Assembly (NCBI GenBank): GCA_031772625.1
Contig: CM062820.1
Location: 84,922,069-84,986,068 of the forward strand
Reading direction: 5' to 3'
DNA length: 64,000 bases
Source: Pinus tabuliformis
Lineage: Eukaryota > Streptophyta > Pinopsida > Pinales > Pinaceae
The position numbers and the translations under genes are program-made. Positions 46,054-59,200 of this stretch are shown one piece after another (the stretch's first letter is position 1; each line of letters starts with the position of its first letter). Under the pieces are notes generated by a model. That model was not told where the DNA came from, searched no databases, and was given only the letters and a program-made list of their open reading frames with translations.

Positions 46054-46547
46054 TGTTAGGAAATCAGAAATGCAGGAATATTTTCTTATACTTGATAATT
46101 ACTTGTGATGTTATTGACTTATTAGGTTTCTTTATATCTTCTCTCTTTTAGTTCATCAATCAATTACCAAAGCAATATTACATAAAATAATGGACACCAA
46201 ATGCAGGCTCACAGCCAAGGAAAAACGCCTCTCTAGGGGAAAACCCAATGAGTAATTCTCCCTTCAATAGTTTTCCAAAGATATTCCAAGACTCTTGACC
46301 TTGACACAAATTTTTTTGCACACAAAGTCAACCTTCCTCTTTTCTCGCAGATGATCCCACTTGACTTGGCAGTAGTGAGAACACTTTCTTCGACCTAACA
46401 ACTTCTATCTTGCCTTGGAGACTTTGATATTCACTTGAGTACTTTGATCTTCTCTTAGAAACTTTGATATAGGCCCAATACAAATTCTAGAGGTAGAAAC
46501 ATCCAACAACAACAACTTTGACCTGTACTTTCATCTGGCACCTGTTA
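46054..46547 (-). repeat. Partial 5' LTR of the copia element
   Basis: It matches 40973-41452 through shared segments such as TCAATAGTTTTC, GATATTCCAAGACTCTTGA, CAGATGATCCCACTTGAC and CTTGCCTTGGAGACTTTGAT. Matching stops at TCTGGCA near 46545, so the promoter half is missing. Confidence 0.8.
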
Positions 46548-46859
46548 GCACTCCGTATTTCCTAAGACTGTGAAAGAAATATGAAGGTAACCACAAAACC
46601 ACTTTGGAAGCTGGGATCTAGCCCTACCAACTTCAGAGAGGGATCTCTCTTTAAGATTTATATTTGCTTATATTGAGATATTAGGCTAGTTATGAAAGTT
46701 CAATATTTTGATTTTTTATTTGGTTTGGTTTTTTGGTTGATAATGTAACAAGATACCCTTGGGCAATGGAGTCAATTTACATTGAATGGATTTATTTTAG
46801 CATTGACACACAAATCTAATAGGGAAAGGTAGGTACATTTATTGGATATTATTCTTGAT
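46548..46859. other. Spacer between copia remnant and macrosatellite
   Basis: It begins TGTTAGCACTCC directly after the broken LTR. It has no recognised coding sequence. The macrosatellite starts abruptly at about 46860. Confidence 0.4.
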
Positions 46860-47447
46860 GAGATGGAAAAAGAAGAAATGATTAAGTGTCTATTAAGAAG
46901 AGATCAATTAAGAATTCTATTGCTTAACTTCAATAGAAAACATTGAAATTGTTCAAAAGGTAGAACTGAGTGTACTTAAACAAATTCAAATTCATAATTT
47001 TCTTTGAAAAAAATACCTTAGGAAACAAATATGAAATTACAAAGAAATGAAAACATGAAAACAAAACAGAATATCACTTCACCAAAAATCTGACACAAGA
47101 ATCCTGTAAGAGCTTATCTATTACTGAAATGTGTCCATTGGAACTTTGTGGAACAAATTTACATCAATGGTCCTTTTCTTTTACATAAACATTAACCTCT
47201 ACTACTTCAAATTATGAAGTACTTATAGAAATAATTACAAAATATCTTGATTTGAAAATATCAAGGCAGAATCCTAAAATATCTAGAACTAATTACAAAA
47301 ATATTACAAAAATTTAGGAATTTTGAACTGCTAGAGCTGCTGGCACTATTTTCGAGAATAGACGTTGATGACTAGTCCCAAAAATGTGTTGCCTCACTGT
47401 ATGAGATGAAACATGTTTCACTCAAGTAATTCACACAAGTGATCCCA

Positions 47448-50400
47448 TCAACCTTCACTAGGTATATAAAGTTTTATTAGCTTTCTATATGTGTCATCAA
47501 CTTCAGTATATTTCTCAAATGTAGGCTTGTTGATGAAAATGTGTTTGGTCTCATGTTTAATGATCAAATCAAACTCTAAAGCCTCTAGGAAATCTTTTCC
47601 TATAACACTTCCTTTTACCCCTACAAACTTAGACTTATATTGAGAAATAGTAAAAAGTTTGTGGTTGTAGTCACTCAAACTGATCAATCTGTCATTCATT
47701 TCTACCAACCCTAGTAGACCTCTCTGATTCAGTAAATTGAACCTGGTATGAAACCTCCAAACAACGGTTTCCAGAGTATGACACTATTCTCTAGTTGTAT
47801 CATCAGGTTCCTCTTCTGTAAATTTTATGTTCTCCAAAATGGTTTCTGTTCTATCTGCAATCTGAAGCTCCTCCAGTTCTCCCTTTAGTTTTAGAATTCA
47901 AAACTTTGAATAAGGTTGTTTGTTTACTCGGTAGGTCTCCCAACATTTCTCTTACCTCCTCTGTTTTTTATCTATGCATCAATTCTTCATGTTCAAATAT
48001 GATCTAAATTGATGGACAAATTTTTGTTATGGCCTCATAGATATCCACCCATACATTTTCTTTGGCTTGTGCTAAACTTTGAGCCATTACTGGCTCACTC
48101 TCTAAAAACTCTATTCTCTGATTAAGCCTATGATATTTTTGTAATTCTGCTACATAGGAGTTGTCTATCTTCAATTTATGTTCCTGTAAATTATTTAGCT
48201 GATCTTTTAACTTTTAAATTTCTTTTCCCTGAAGGGACATCTCCTGCATTTCTTTAATCAATTCACTGGAAGAATCTGTGGTTTGTGATGATGCTAGTGT
48301 CAATGTAGAAGCCTCTGTTTTTCCTACGGCTGAAATAGGCACTGAAGTGAGTGGAACTAAAGCCAACTGTGAGGAATTCTCTTTCTCCTTAAGAAATTTT
48401 CTAGTTCCACCTCCATTTCTCTGATCTGGACATTTTGTTCAATTATTACCTTGAAGATGTCTTCCTTTTTCTTTTCAAGTTCTCCCATTTCCTTGAAATC
48501 TAGATCCTTTGTAGATGGCAGCTTGAGCTGCTTCCTCAGAGTTGCTACATCTGCATTTTGTTTCTTACAATCCCCTCTATTGCCTTTACATCACTAGGGT
48601 CATAACCTATCTTAATGACTAAGTCCTCTAGTGACTTGATTCTAGTATCCTTCGCCAAAGATGCGATCTTCTCAAGCTTCAGTTGTGACTATATGTTGCT
48701 GATGGAGGCCTGCAATTTTGAAGCTGTCATGGTAGTATTAGTCAAAGTGGAGTATAAAATCTCTCCAGTATGTTTGTTCATATCCATTTGATCAATGAGA
48801 TGGATTTGATTAGTGTCAAAGGAGAAAATTGTCTTCTTGTATTCTGCTGGTGATTTTGGGAATGCAACTTGTGCCTGTAGAAAAGGAATTTTCATTCTTC
48901 CCTTTTCAATATCAAATGCTAAAAAAATCCTGTGTTGGGAAGAAGCAGTTTGTTTCCAGAATTTAGTATATGTGCTTCCCTTTAGAATCTCATTTTTATG
49001 CTTGATTTCTTTATACTTAGAAAAAATATTTGGCCTTGAGCCAACTCTGTTGTCTATGCTAAATCTGGAGGATCTTGTGAGGCCAAGGAAGATGGAGAGC
49101 CTACAAAAATATATTTGTTTCTTATACCTGCAAAAAAAAATTCTGGTATCATAGAAACATGTGGACCTATCGCAACTATGGTAGCTTGTTCTTCATCATC
49201 CTTCATGAAAACTGGGTACAATTAGTTTTCTACTTCTTTTTATATATTAGGAATTCCTTGGCTCCAATTTCTGTCACTATATGAGACTCTTCTTCTCTTG
49301 GCCTTTTGTCGTGCTTCTCCTGAGGTACTGGAGTATGTGAAGCGGTTGCAGATAGAAAATGTTCTTCAGCTTCTTGCAGAGTGTTCTCCTCCCATTGATC
49401 CTGGTTCATGAATTTTTCAATTTCTAGCTTGGGAGTGTGAGTGTAAGGAGTGGTGTTCTGTTCTACTCTTAAAATGGAAATTTTGCCAAAGGGGTCATAT
49501 GACCAAGTAAAGCTTAATTAGAAGTTCATTTTTTTGAGAAGTGTGTTTGCCTCATTTCTCGTTGCTCTGTTGTTGCATTGAATGGCCCCACCTATGTCTT
49601 GATCTTGAACTAAGCCTTCATTTTAGCTGAAACAAAGTGTAAGTCATCTATGTTGATCATTTTCCTTATATATTCCAATTATAAAATTTTCATAGGAATA
49701 TATTTTGGTAGTTTGTATGGTGGCATCTCACAACCATACACTCTAATTTCTGTGTAGTTCTAGTACAAGTACTAGTCTCTTGTTTTAGCTTGTTCACTGA
49801 GGTGTAAGGTTCTCTGTATCTCAAAAGCTATTCTAGGTTCCACATTACTGTTAAGAAGGCATGAAACTGTATAAATGAACTGGTATATGAAGTCATTGAA
49901 GTTGAAATTATTCAAATTATTTCGCACCAAAGAGGTCCACCGGATGATTGATTGTGCATTGCCTTGTTCATCTAGTTTCTGCAAAGAAATTGGGAACCTT
50001 TTTACCTAGTAAAACAGAAACATATGAACTAGCACTAGTGCATGTTTAAACATTCCTTACGCTGTAACCTTAAGAAACTTCTCATGGATGATGTCTGCAA
50101 GGAATTAACTAAAATTAAACATTACAAAAGGTTTTTCTTCTATGGAAAAGATATACAGAAAACCTAGGATAGGTTCATCCACCCATTGATCTGATTGATA
50201 CCTTAGGAGACTAGATACTAATGAGACAATTTGGTTGGTATTTTCTGGAAACATGGAGGCTGGATAGGGTGGATTATTCTTTGGAAGCTAGACGTCTTCT
50301 AGAAGGAAATTTTCAAATATTCTGGCTCTTCGATGGAAAGTTATCTTTTGGTAGAGTTCCATGAGGGAATCTACAGAGAAAGGTCTCAAAGAATCATTTT

Positions 50401-50761
50401 GGGGGACTTGAAGCATCTTGTTAATTGGCTCTAAGGTTATAGTAAACATAATGTATTCATTTTGGACCACAATGGCTCTTTGGCTGGGGATATACCTAGC
50501 TTGACACCATAAAACAAAATCTCGGAAATTGTGAGTCTGGGGAAACATGAAATGTAGCAAGAGGGATTCCCAAATATTGATTTCATGACTCTTGTCCATA
50601 AAGGTTTTCTTGAGCCAATTGTGTAGTTCGAACAAGTCGAATTCACAATTGGTCTCTATGATTTTATATTTCTGGTGAGCCAGGGGTATATGGTCTAGGT
50701 CAATGTCAGGAGGGATGATTGGGTTTTCACTTGTTGGTTTTGAATTTCCCTTAGGTTCCAT
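47448..50761 (-). pseudogene. Macrosatellite gene, unit 1 (coiled coil, KHIF domain), broken
   Basis: Read on the minus strand, it begins with an open frame of 157 residues (MEPKGNSKPTSENPIIPPDI at the start, then LDHIPLAHQKYKIIETNCEF, FRDFVLWCQARYIPSQRAIV, LRPFSVDSLMELYQKI). Then come IYQFIYTVSCLLNSNVEPR, VYGCEMPPYKLPKY, and a basic KRRRVSYS patch (near 49290), a possible nuclear signal. A TTTTTTGCAG 3' splice-like site follows near 49130. Next are MKIPFLQAQ and IFSFDTNQIHLIDQMDMNK, TLRKQLKLPSTKDLDFKEMG with a long coiled coil, and finally HKLFTISQYKSKFVGVKG and KHIFINKPTFEKYTEVDDTY. Several introns are likely. The gene is broken, in part by lesions shared by all units. I do not recognise the N-terminal family. 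The C-terminal half is homologous to the gypsy accessory frame. Confidence 0.65.
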
Positions 50762-50979
50762 TTTTAAAAATTATTAGGAAAAGAGGTGAAGAGCCAGTGG
50801 TATTTACCTAGGAAAATTTGGTTGCTTGTTGTAACAGGTACCTGGCTGGGAAACATCTATCTAGAATCTCCAATGGGTGACATAGCAATTTGGTAGAGGA
50901 GATGGGATTTTAAATGAATATACTTGTTATCTGAGGTAAATGAGAAGCAGAAAGGGGGCCACACTTAACAATTGGGAGG

Positions 50980-50987
50980 TTTTTATA
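50980..50987 (-). promoter_or_regulatory. TATA box of macrosatellite gene, unit 1
   Basis: On the minus strand TTTCCTATAAAAACCTCCC lies about 220 bases upstream of the MEPKG start codon. It is followed by a C-rich leader with one very short upstream frame (MSPIGDSR). Identical boxes occur in units 2 and 3. Confidence 0.6.
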
Positions 50988-51836
50988 GGAAACTGGCAAA
51001 CCCCATTACTTCTAACTATTATGGAGTGAGTCCGTTGCGATCTAGTGCATGTTCGAGAGAAAACGATTATCGTATAATCGATAGGGTGTAACAGGAAAGG
51101 ATGGGTGTTAAATAGGAAAAGACATGTGGCAGAAGAAAAAGGCAATGGTATGTGAGAGCGGGGAACATGTGTGGCATGATAGGAGTGGAGGGGGAGCAAA
51201 GATGTGACGGGTGGTATTGACGTTACAGGCGCTTATACACGATTGTGGGAGATGGAAAAAGAAGAAATGATTAAGTGTCTATTAAGAAGAGATCAGTTAA
51301 GAATTCTATTGCTTAACTTCAATAGAAAACATTGAAATTGTTCAAAAGGTAGAACTGAGTGTACTTAAACAAATTCAAATTCATAATATTCTTTGAAAAA
51401 AATAGCTTAGGAAACACATATGGAATTACAAAGAAATGAAAATATGAAAACAAAACAGAATATCACTTCACCAAAAATCTGACACAAGAATCCTCTAAGA
51501 GCTTATGTATTACTGAAATGTGTCCATTGGAACTTTGTGGAACAAATTTACATCAATGGTCCTTTTCTTTTACATAAAAATTAACCTCTACTACTTCAAA
51601 TTATGAAGTACTTATAGAAATAATTACAAAATATATTGATTTCAAAATATCAAGACAGAATCCTAAAATATCTAGAACTAATTACAAAAATATTACAAAA
51701 ATTTAGGAATTTTGAACTTCTAGAGCTGCTGGCACTATTTTCGAGAATAGACGTTGATGACTAGTCCCAAAAATGTGTTGCCTCATTGTATGAGATGAAA
51801 CATGTTTCACTCAAGTAATTCACACAAGTGATCCCA

Positions 51837-54800
51837 TCAACCTTCACTAGGGATATAAAGTTTTATTAGCTTTCTATATGTTTCATCAACTTCAGTATAT
51901 TTCTCAAATGTAGGCTTCTTGATGAAAATGTGTTTGGTCTCATGTTTAATGACCAAATCAAACTCTAAAGCCTCTAGGAAATGTTTTCCTATAACACTTC
52001 CTTTTACCCCTACAAACTTAGACTTATATTGATAAATAGTAAAAAGTTTGTGGTTGTAGTCACTCAAACTGATCAATCTGTCATTCATTTCTATCAACCC
52101 TAGTAGACCTCTCTGATTCAGTAAATTGAACCTGGTATGAAACCTCCAAACAACAGTTTCCAGAGTATGACACTATTCTCTAGTTGTATCATAAGGTTCC
52201 TCTTCTGTAAATTTTATTTTCTCCAAAATGGTTTCTGTTCTATCTGCAATCTGAAGCTCCTCTAGTTCTTCCTTTAGTTTTAGAATTCAAAACTTTGAAT
52301 AAGGTTGTTTGTTTACTCGGTTTGTCTCCCAACATTTCTCTTACCTCCTCTGTTTTTTATCACTGCATCAATTCTTCATGTTCAAATATGATCTAAATTG
52401 TTGGACAAATTTTTGTTATGGCCTCATAGATATCCACCCATACATTTTCTTTGGCTTGTGCTAAACTTTGAGCCATTACTGGCTCACTCTCTAAAAACTC
52501 TATTCTCTGATTAAGCCTATGATATTTTTGTAATTCTGCTACATAGGAGTTGTCTATCTTCAATTTATGTTCATGTAAATTATTTAGTTGATCTTTTAAC
52601 TTTTAAATTTCTTTTCCCTGAAGGGACATCTCCTGCATTTCTTTAATCAATTCACTGGAAGAATCTGTGATTTGTGATGATGCTAGTGTCAATGTAGAAG
52701 CCTATGTTTTTCCTACAGCTGAAATAGGCACTGAAGTGAGTGGAACTAAAGCCAACTGTGAGGACTTCTCTTTCTCCTTAAGAAAGTTTCTAGTTCCACC
52801 TCTATTTCTCTGATCTGGACATTTTGTTCAATTATTATCTTGAAGATGTCTTCCTTTTACTTTTCAAGTTCTCCCATTTCCTTGAAATCTAGATCCTTTG
52901 TAGATGGCAACTTGAGCTGCTTCCTCAGAGTTGCTACATTTGCATTTTGTTTCTTACAATCCCCTCTATTGCCTTTACATCACTAGGGTCATAACCTATC
53001 TTAATGACTAAGTCCTCTAGTGACTTGATTCTAGTATCCTTCGCCAAAGATGCGATCTTCTCAAGCTCCAGTTGTGACTATATGTTGCTGATGGAGGCCT
53101 GCAATTTTGAAGCTGTCATGGTAGTATTAGTCAAAGTGGAGTATAAAATCTCTCCAGTATGTTTGTTCATATCCATTTGATCAATCAGTTGGATTTGATT
53201 AGTGTCAAAGGAGAAAATTGTCTTCTTGTATTCTGCTGGTGATTTTGGGAATGGAACTTGTGCCTATAGAAAAGGAATTTTCATTCTTCCCTTTTCAATA
53301 TCAAATGCTAAAAAAATCCTGTGTTGGGAAGAAGCAGTTTGTTTCCAGAATTTAGTATATGTGCTTCCCTTTAGAATCTCATTTTTATGCTTGAATTCTT
53401 TATACTTAGAAAAAATATTTGGCCTTGAGCCAACTCTGTTGTCTATGCTAAATCTGGAGGATCTTGTGAGGCCAAGGAAGATGGAGAGCCTACAAAAATA
53501 TATTCTTTTCTTATACCTGCAAAAAAAAATTCTGGTATCATAGAAACATGTGGACCTATCGAAACTATGGTAGCCTGTTCTTCATCATCCTTCACGAAAA
53601 CTGGGTACAATTAGTTTTCTACTTCTTTTTATATATTAGGAATTCCTTGGCTCCAATTTTTGTCACTATATGAGACTCTTCTTCTCTTGGCCTTTTGTCG
53701 TGCTTCTCCTGAGGTACTGGAGTATGTGAAGTGGTTGTAGATAGAAAATGTTCTTCAGCTTCTTGCAGAGTGTTCTCCTCCCATTGATCCTGGTTCATGA
53801 ATTTTTCAATTTCTAGCTTGGGAGTGTGAGTGTAAGGAGTGGTGTTCTGTTCTACTCTTAAAATGGAAATTTTGCCAAAGGGGTCATATGACCAAGTAAA
53901 GCTTAATTAGAAGTTCATTTTTTTGAGAAGTGTGTTTGCCTCATTTCTCGTTGCTTTGTTGTTGCATTGAATGGCCCCACCTATGTCTTGAACTTGAACT
54001 AAGCCTTCATTTTAGCTTAAACAAAGTGTAAGTCATCTATGTTGATCATTTTCCTTATATATTCCAATTATAAAATTTTCATAGGAATATATTTTGGCAG
54101 TTTGTATGGTGGCATCTCACAACCATACACTCTAATTTCTGTGTAGTTCTAGTACAAGTACTAGTCTCTTGTTTTAGCTTGTTCACTGAGGTGTAAGGTT
54201 CTCTGTATCTCAAAAGCTATTCTAGGCTCCACATTACTATTAAGAAGGCATGAAACTGTATAAATGAACTGGTATATGAAGTCATTGAAGTTGAAATTAT
54301 TCAAATTATTTCGCACCAAAGAGGTCCACCAGATGATTGATTGTGCATTACCTTGTTCATCTAGTTTCTGCAAAGAAATTGGGAACCTTTCTACCTAGTA
54401 AAATAGAAACATATGAACTAGCACTAGTGCATGTTTAAACATTCCTTATGTTGTAACCTTAAGAAACTTCTCATGGATGATGTCTGCAAGGAATTAACTA
54501 AAATTAAACATTACAAAAGGTTTTTCTTCTATGGAAAATATATACAGAAAACCTAGGATAGGTTCATCCACCCATTGATCTGATTGATACCTTAGGAGAC
54601 AAGATACTAATGAGACAATTTGGTTGGTATTTTTTGGAAACATGGAGACTGGATAGGGTGGATTATTCTTTGGAAGCTAGACATCTTCTAGAAGGAAATT
54701 TTCAAATATTCTGGCTCTTCGATGGAAAGTTATCTTTTGGTAGAGTTCCATGAGGGAATCTACAGAGAAAGGTCTCAAAGAATCATTTTGGGGGACTTGA

Positions 54801-55150
54801 AGCATCTTGTTAATTGGCTCTAAGGTTATAGTAAACATAATGTATTCATTTTGGACCACAATGGCTCTTTGGCTAAGGATATACCTAGCTTGACACCATA
54901 CAACAAAATCTCGGAAATTGTGAGTCTGGGGAAACATGAAATGTAGCAAGAGGGATTCCCAAATATTGATTTCATGACTCTTGTCCATAAAGGTTTTCTT
55001 GAGCCAATTGTGTAGTTCGAACAAGTTGAAATCACAATTGGTCTCTATGATTTTATATTTCTGCTGAGTCAGGGGTATATGGTCTAGGTCAATGTCAGGA
55101 GGGATGATTGGGTTTTCACTTGTTGGTTTTGAATTTCCCTTAGGTTCCAT
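51837..55150 (-). pseudogene. Macrosatellite gene, unit 2, broken
   Basis: It has the same order of parts as unit 1: MEPKG start at 55150, the IYQFIYTVSCLL part at 54161-54373, MKIPFLQAQ-type exon near 53280, coiled coil at 52.5-52.95 kb, and KHIFIKKPTFEKYTEVDETY at 51837-52097. The N-terminal part has a few substitutions relative to unit 1 (for example LTQQKYKIIE for LAHQKYKIIE). It is broken. Confidence 0.65.
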
Positions 55151-55368
55151 TTTTAAAAATTATTAGGAAAAGAGGTGAAGAGCCAATGGTATTTACCTAG
55201 GAAAATTTGGTTGCTTGTTGTAACAGGTACCTGGCTGGGAAACATCTATCTAGAATCTCCAATGGGTGACATAGCAATTTGGTAGAGGAGATGGGATTTT
55301 AAATATATATACCTGTTATCTGAGGTAAATGAGAAGCAGAAAGGGGGCCACACTTAACAATTGGGAGG

Positions 55369-55376
55369 TTTTTATA
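55369..55376 (-). promoter_or_regulatory. TATA box of macrosatellite gene, unit 2
   Basis: CCTATAAAAACC on the minus strand, exactly 4389 bases from the unit 1 box and at the same distance from the start codon. Confidence 0.6.
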
Positions 55377-56225
55377 GGAAACTGGCAAACCCCATTACTT
55401 CTAACTATTATGGAGTGAGTTCGTTGCGATCTAGTGCATGTTCGAGAGAAAACGATTATCGTATAATCGATAGGGTGTAACAGGAAAGGATGGGTGTTAA
55501 ATAGGAAAAGACATGTGGCAGAAGAAAAAGGCAATGGTATGTGAGAGCGGGGAAGATGTGTGGCATGATAGGAGTGGAGGGGGAGCAAATATGTGACGGG
55601 TGGTATTGAGGTGACAGGCACTTATACACGATTGTGGGAGATGGAAAAAGAAGAAATGATTAAGTGTCTATTAAGAAGAGATCAGTTAAGAATTCTATTG
55701 CTTAACTTCAATAGAAAACATTGAAACTGTTCAAAAGGCAGAACTGAGTGTACTTAAACAAATTCAAATTCATAATTTTCTTTGGAAAAAATAGCTTAGG
55801 AAACACATATGGAATTACAAAGAAATGAAAACATGAAAACAAAATAGAATATCACTTCACCAAAAATCTGACACAAGAATCCTCTAAGAGCTTATGTATT
55901 ACTGAAATGCATCCATTGGAACTTTGTGGAACAAATTTACATCAATGGTCCTTTTCTTTTACATAAAAATTAACCTCTACTACTTCAAATTATGAAGTAC
56001 TTATAGAAATAATTACAAAATATATTGATTTCAAAATATCAAGACAGAATCCTAAAATATCTAGAACTAATTACAAAAATATTACAAAAATTTAGGAATT
56101 TTGAACTGCTAGAGCTGCTGGCACTATTTTCGAGAATAGACGTTGATGACTAGTCCCAAAAATGTGTTGCCTCATTGTATGAGATGAAACATGTTTCACT
56201 CAAGTAATTCACACAAGTGATCCCA

Positions 56226-59200
56226 TCAACCTTCACTAGGGATATAAAGTTTTATTAGCTTTCTATATGTTTCATCAACTTCAGTATATTTCTCAAATGT
56301 AGGCTTCTTGATGAAAATGTGTTTGGTCTCATGTTTAATGATCAAATCAAACTCTAAAGCCTCTAGGAAATATTTTCCTATAAAACTTCCTTTTACCCCT
56401 ACAAACCTAGACTTATATTGATAAATAGTAAAAAGTTTGTGGTTGTAGTCACTCAAACTGATCAATCTGTCATTCATTTCTACCAACCCTAGTAGACCTC
56501 TCTGATTCAGTAAATTGAACTTGGTATGAAACCTCCGAACAACAGTTTCCAGAGTATGACACTATTCTCTAGTTGTATCATAAGGTTCCTCTTCTGTAAA
56601 TTTTATTTTCTCCAAAATGGTTTCTGTTCTGTCTACAATCTGAAGCTCCTCCAGTTCTTCCTTTAGTTTTAGAATTCAAAACTTTGAATAAGGTTGTTTG
56701 TTTACTCGGTTTGTCTCCCAGCATTTCTCTTACCTCCTCTGTTTTTTATCTCTGCATCAATTCTTCATGTTCAAATATGATCTAAATTGCTGGACAAATA
56801 TTTGTTATGGCCTCATAGATATCCACCCATACATTTTCTTTGGCTTGTGCTAAACTTTGAGCCATTACTGGCTCACTCTCTAAAAACTCTATTCTCTGAT
56901 TAAGCCTATGATATTTTTGTAATTCTGCTACATAGGAGTTGTCTATCTTCAATTTATGTTCCTGTAAATTATTTAGTTGATCTTTTAACTTTTAAATTTC
57001 TTTTCCCTGAAGGGACATCTCCTGCATTTCTTTAATCAATTCACTGGAAGAATCTGTGGTTTGTGATGATGCTAGTGTCAATGTAGAAGCCTATGTTTTT
57101 CCTACAGCTGAAATAGGCACTGAAGTGAGTGGAACTAAAGCCAACTGTGAGGACTTCTCTTTCTCCTTAAGAAATTTTCTATTTCCACCTCCATTTCTCT
57201 GATCTGGACATTTTGTTCAATTATTATCTTGAAGATGTCTTCCTTTTACTTTTCAAGTTCTCCCATTTCCTTGAAATCTAGATCCTTTGTAGATGGCAGC
57301 TTGAGGTGCTTCCTCAGAGTTGCTACATCTGCATTTTGTTTCTTACAATCCCCTCTATTGCCTTTACATCACTAGGGTCATAACATATCTTAATGACTAT
57401 GTCCTCTAGTGACTTGATTCTAGTATCCTTCGCCAAAGATGCGATCTTCTCAAGCTTCAGTTGTGACTATATGTTGCTGATGGAGACCTACAATTTTGAA
57501 GCTGTCATGGTAGTATTAGTCAAAGTGGAGTTAAAAATCTCTCCAGTACGTTTGTTCATATCCATTTGATCAATCAGATGGATTTGATTAGTGTCAAAGG
57601 AGAAAATTGTCTTCTTGTATTCTGCTGGTGATTTTGGGAATGGAACTTGTGCCTGTAGAAAAGGAATTTTCATTCTTCCCTTTTCAATATCAAATGCTAA
57701 AAAAATCTTGTGTTGGGAAGAAGCAGTTTGTTTCCAGAATTTAGTATATGTGCTTCCCTTTAGAATCTCATTTTTATGCTTGATTTCTTTATACTTAGAA
57801 AAAATATTTGGCCTTGAGCCAACTCTGTTGTCTATGCTAAATCTGGAGGATCTTGTGAGGCCAAGGAAGATGGAGAGCCTACAAAAATATATTCTTTTCT
57901 TATACCTGCAAAAAAAAATTCTAGTATCATAGAAACATGTGGACCTATCGCAACTATGGTAGCTTGTTCTTCATCATCCTTCATGAAAACGGGGTACAAT
58001 TAGTTTTCTACTTCTTTTTATATATTAGGAATTCCTTGGCTCCAATTTCTGTCACTATATGAGACTCTTCTTCTCTTGGCCTTTTGTCATGCTTCTCCTG
58101 AGGTACTGGAGTATGTGAAGCGGTTGTAGATAGAAAATGTTCTTCAGCTTCTTGCAGAGTGTTCTCCTCCCATTGATCCTGGTTCATGAATTTTTCAATT
58201 TCTAGCTTGGGAGTGTGAGTGTAAGGAGTGGTGTTCTGTTCTACTCTTAAAATGGAAATTTTGCCAAAGGGGTCATATGACCAAGTAAAGCTTAATTAGA
58301 AGTTCATTTTTTTGAGAAGTGTGTTTGCCTCATTTCTCGTTGCTCTGTTGTTGCATTGAATGGCCCCACCTATGTCTTGATCTTGAACTAAGCCTTCATT
58401 TTAGCTAAAACAAAGTGTAAGTCATCTATGTTGATCATTTTCCTTATATATTCCAATTATAAAATTTTCATAGGAATATATTTTGGCAGTTTGTATGGTG
58501 GCATCTCACAACCATACACTCTAATTTCTGTGTAGTTCTAGTACAAGTACTAGTCTCTTGTTTTAGCTTGTTCACTGAGGTGTAAGGTTCTCTGCATCTC
58601 AAAACCTATTCTAGGCTCCACATTACTATTAAGAAGGCATGAAACTGTATAAATGAACTGGTATATGAAGTCATTGAAGTTGAAATTATTCAAATTATTT
58701 CGCACCAAAGAGGTCCACCGGATGATTGATTGTGCATTGCCTTGTTCATCTAGTTTCTGCAAAGAAATTGGGAACCTTTCTACCTAGTAAAATAGAAACA
58801 TATGAACTAGCACTAGTGCATGTTTAAACATTCCTTATGTTGTAACCTTAAGAAACTTCTCATGGATGATGTCTGCAAGGAATTAACTAAAATTAAACAT
58901 TACAAAAGGTTTTTCTTCTATGGAAAAGATATACAGAAAACCTAGGATAGGTTCATCCACCCATTGATCTGATTGATACCTTAGGAGGCAAGATACTAAT
59001 GAGACAATTTGGTTGGTATTTTCTGGAAACATGGAGGCTGGATAGGGTGGATTATTCTTTGGAAGCTAGACGTCTTCTAGAAGGAAATTTTCAAATATTC
59101 TGGCTCTTCGATGGAAAGTTATCTTTTGGTAGAGTTCCATGAGGGAATCTATAGAGAAAGGTCTCAAAGAATCATTTTGGGGGACTTGAAGCATCTTGTT

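Larger units (their letters stand above)
40973..46547 (-). mobile_element. Ty1/copia element, gag only, truncated 5' LTR, broken
   Basis: A 3' LTR (40973-42032), polypurine tract, gag, tRNA-Met type primer site and partial 5' LTR (46054-46547) are all in minus orientation. The interior is 4.0 kb, but I find no copia integrase, RT or RNase H. The stretch between gag and the 3' LTR holds a MITE and unrelated AT-rich sequence. It therefore looks like a non-autonomous or internally replaced copy. It is inserted next to, probably into, the chromovirus. Confidence 0.75.
46860..51251. repeat. Macrosatellite unit 1 (4389 bp)
   Basis: The block from ATGGAAAAAGAAGAAATGAT at 46863 recurs at 51252, 55641 and 60029, so the period is 4389, 4389 and 4388 bases. 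Unit 1 is the left edge of the array. Its left boundary coincides with the 3' end of the minus-strand gene, and flanking DNA differs from the inner junctions (CGATTGTGGGAG). It differs from unit 2 at about five sites in the first 180 bases. Confidence 0.95.
51252..55640. repeat. Macrosatellite unit 2 (4389 bp)
   Basis: It is head to tail with units 1 and 3, with the same phase and length as unit 1. The junction CGATTGTGGGAGATGG is identical to the 2-3 and 3-4 junctions, which indicates spread by unequal crossing-over or a similar tandem process rather than independent insertion. Confidence 0.96.

Noticed and set aside
48813-49154. 113-codon open frame on the + strand present in all four macrosatellite units (also 53202, 57591, 61977)
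   Set aside because: It lies antisense to a coding exon of the minus-strand gene, which has clearer protein-like sequence and a splice site. Conservation is explained by the near-identity of the units.
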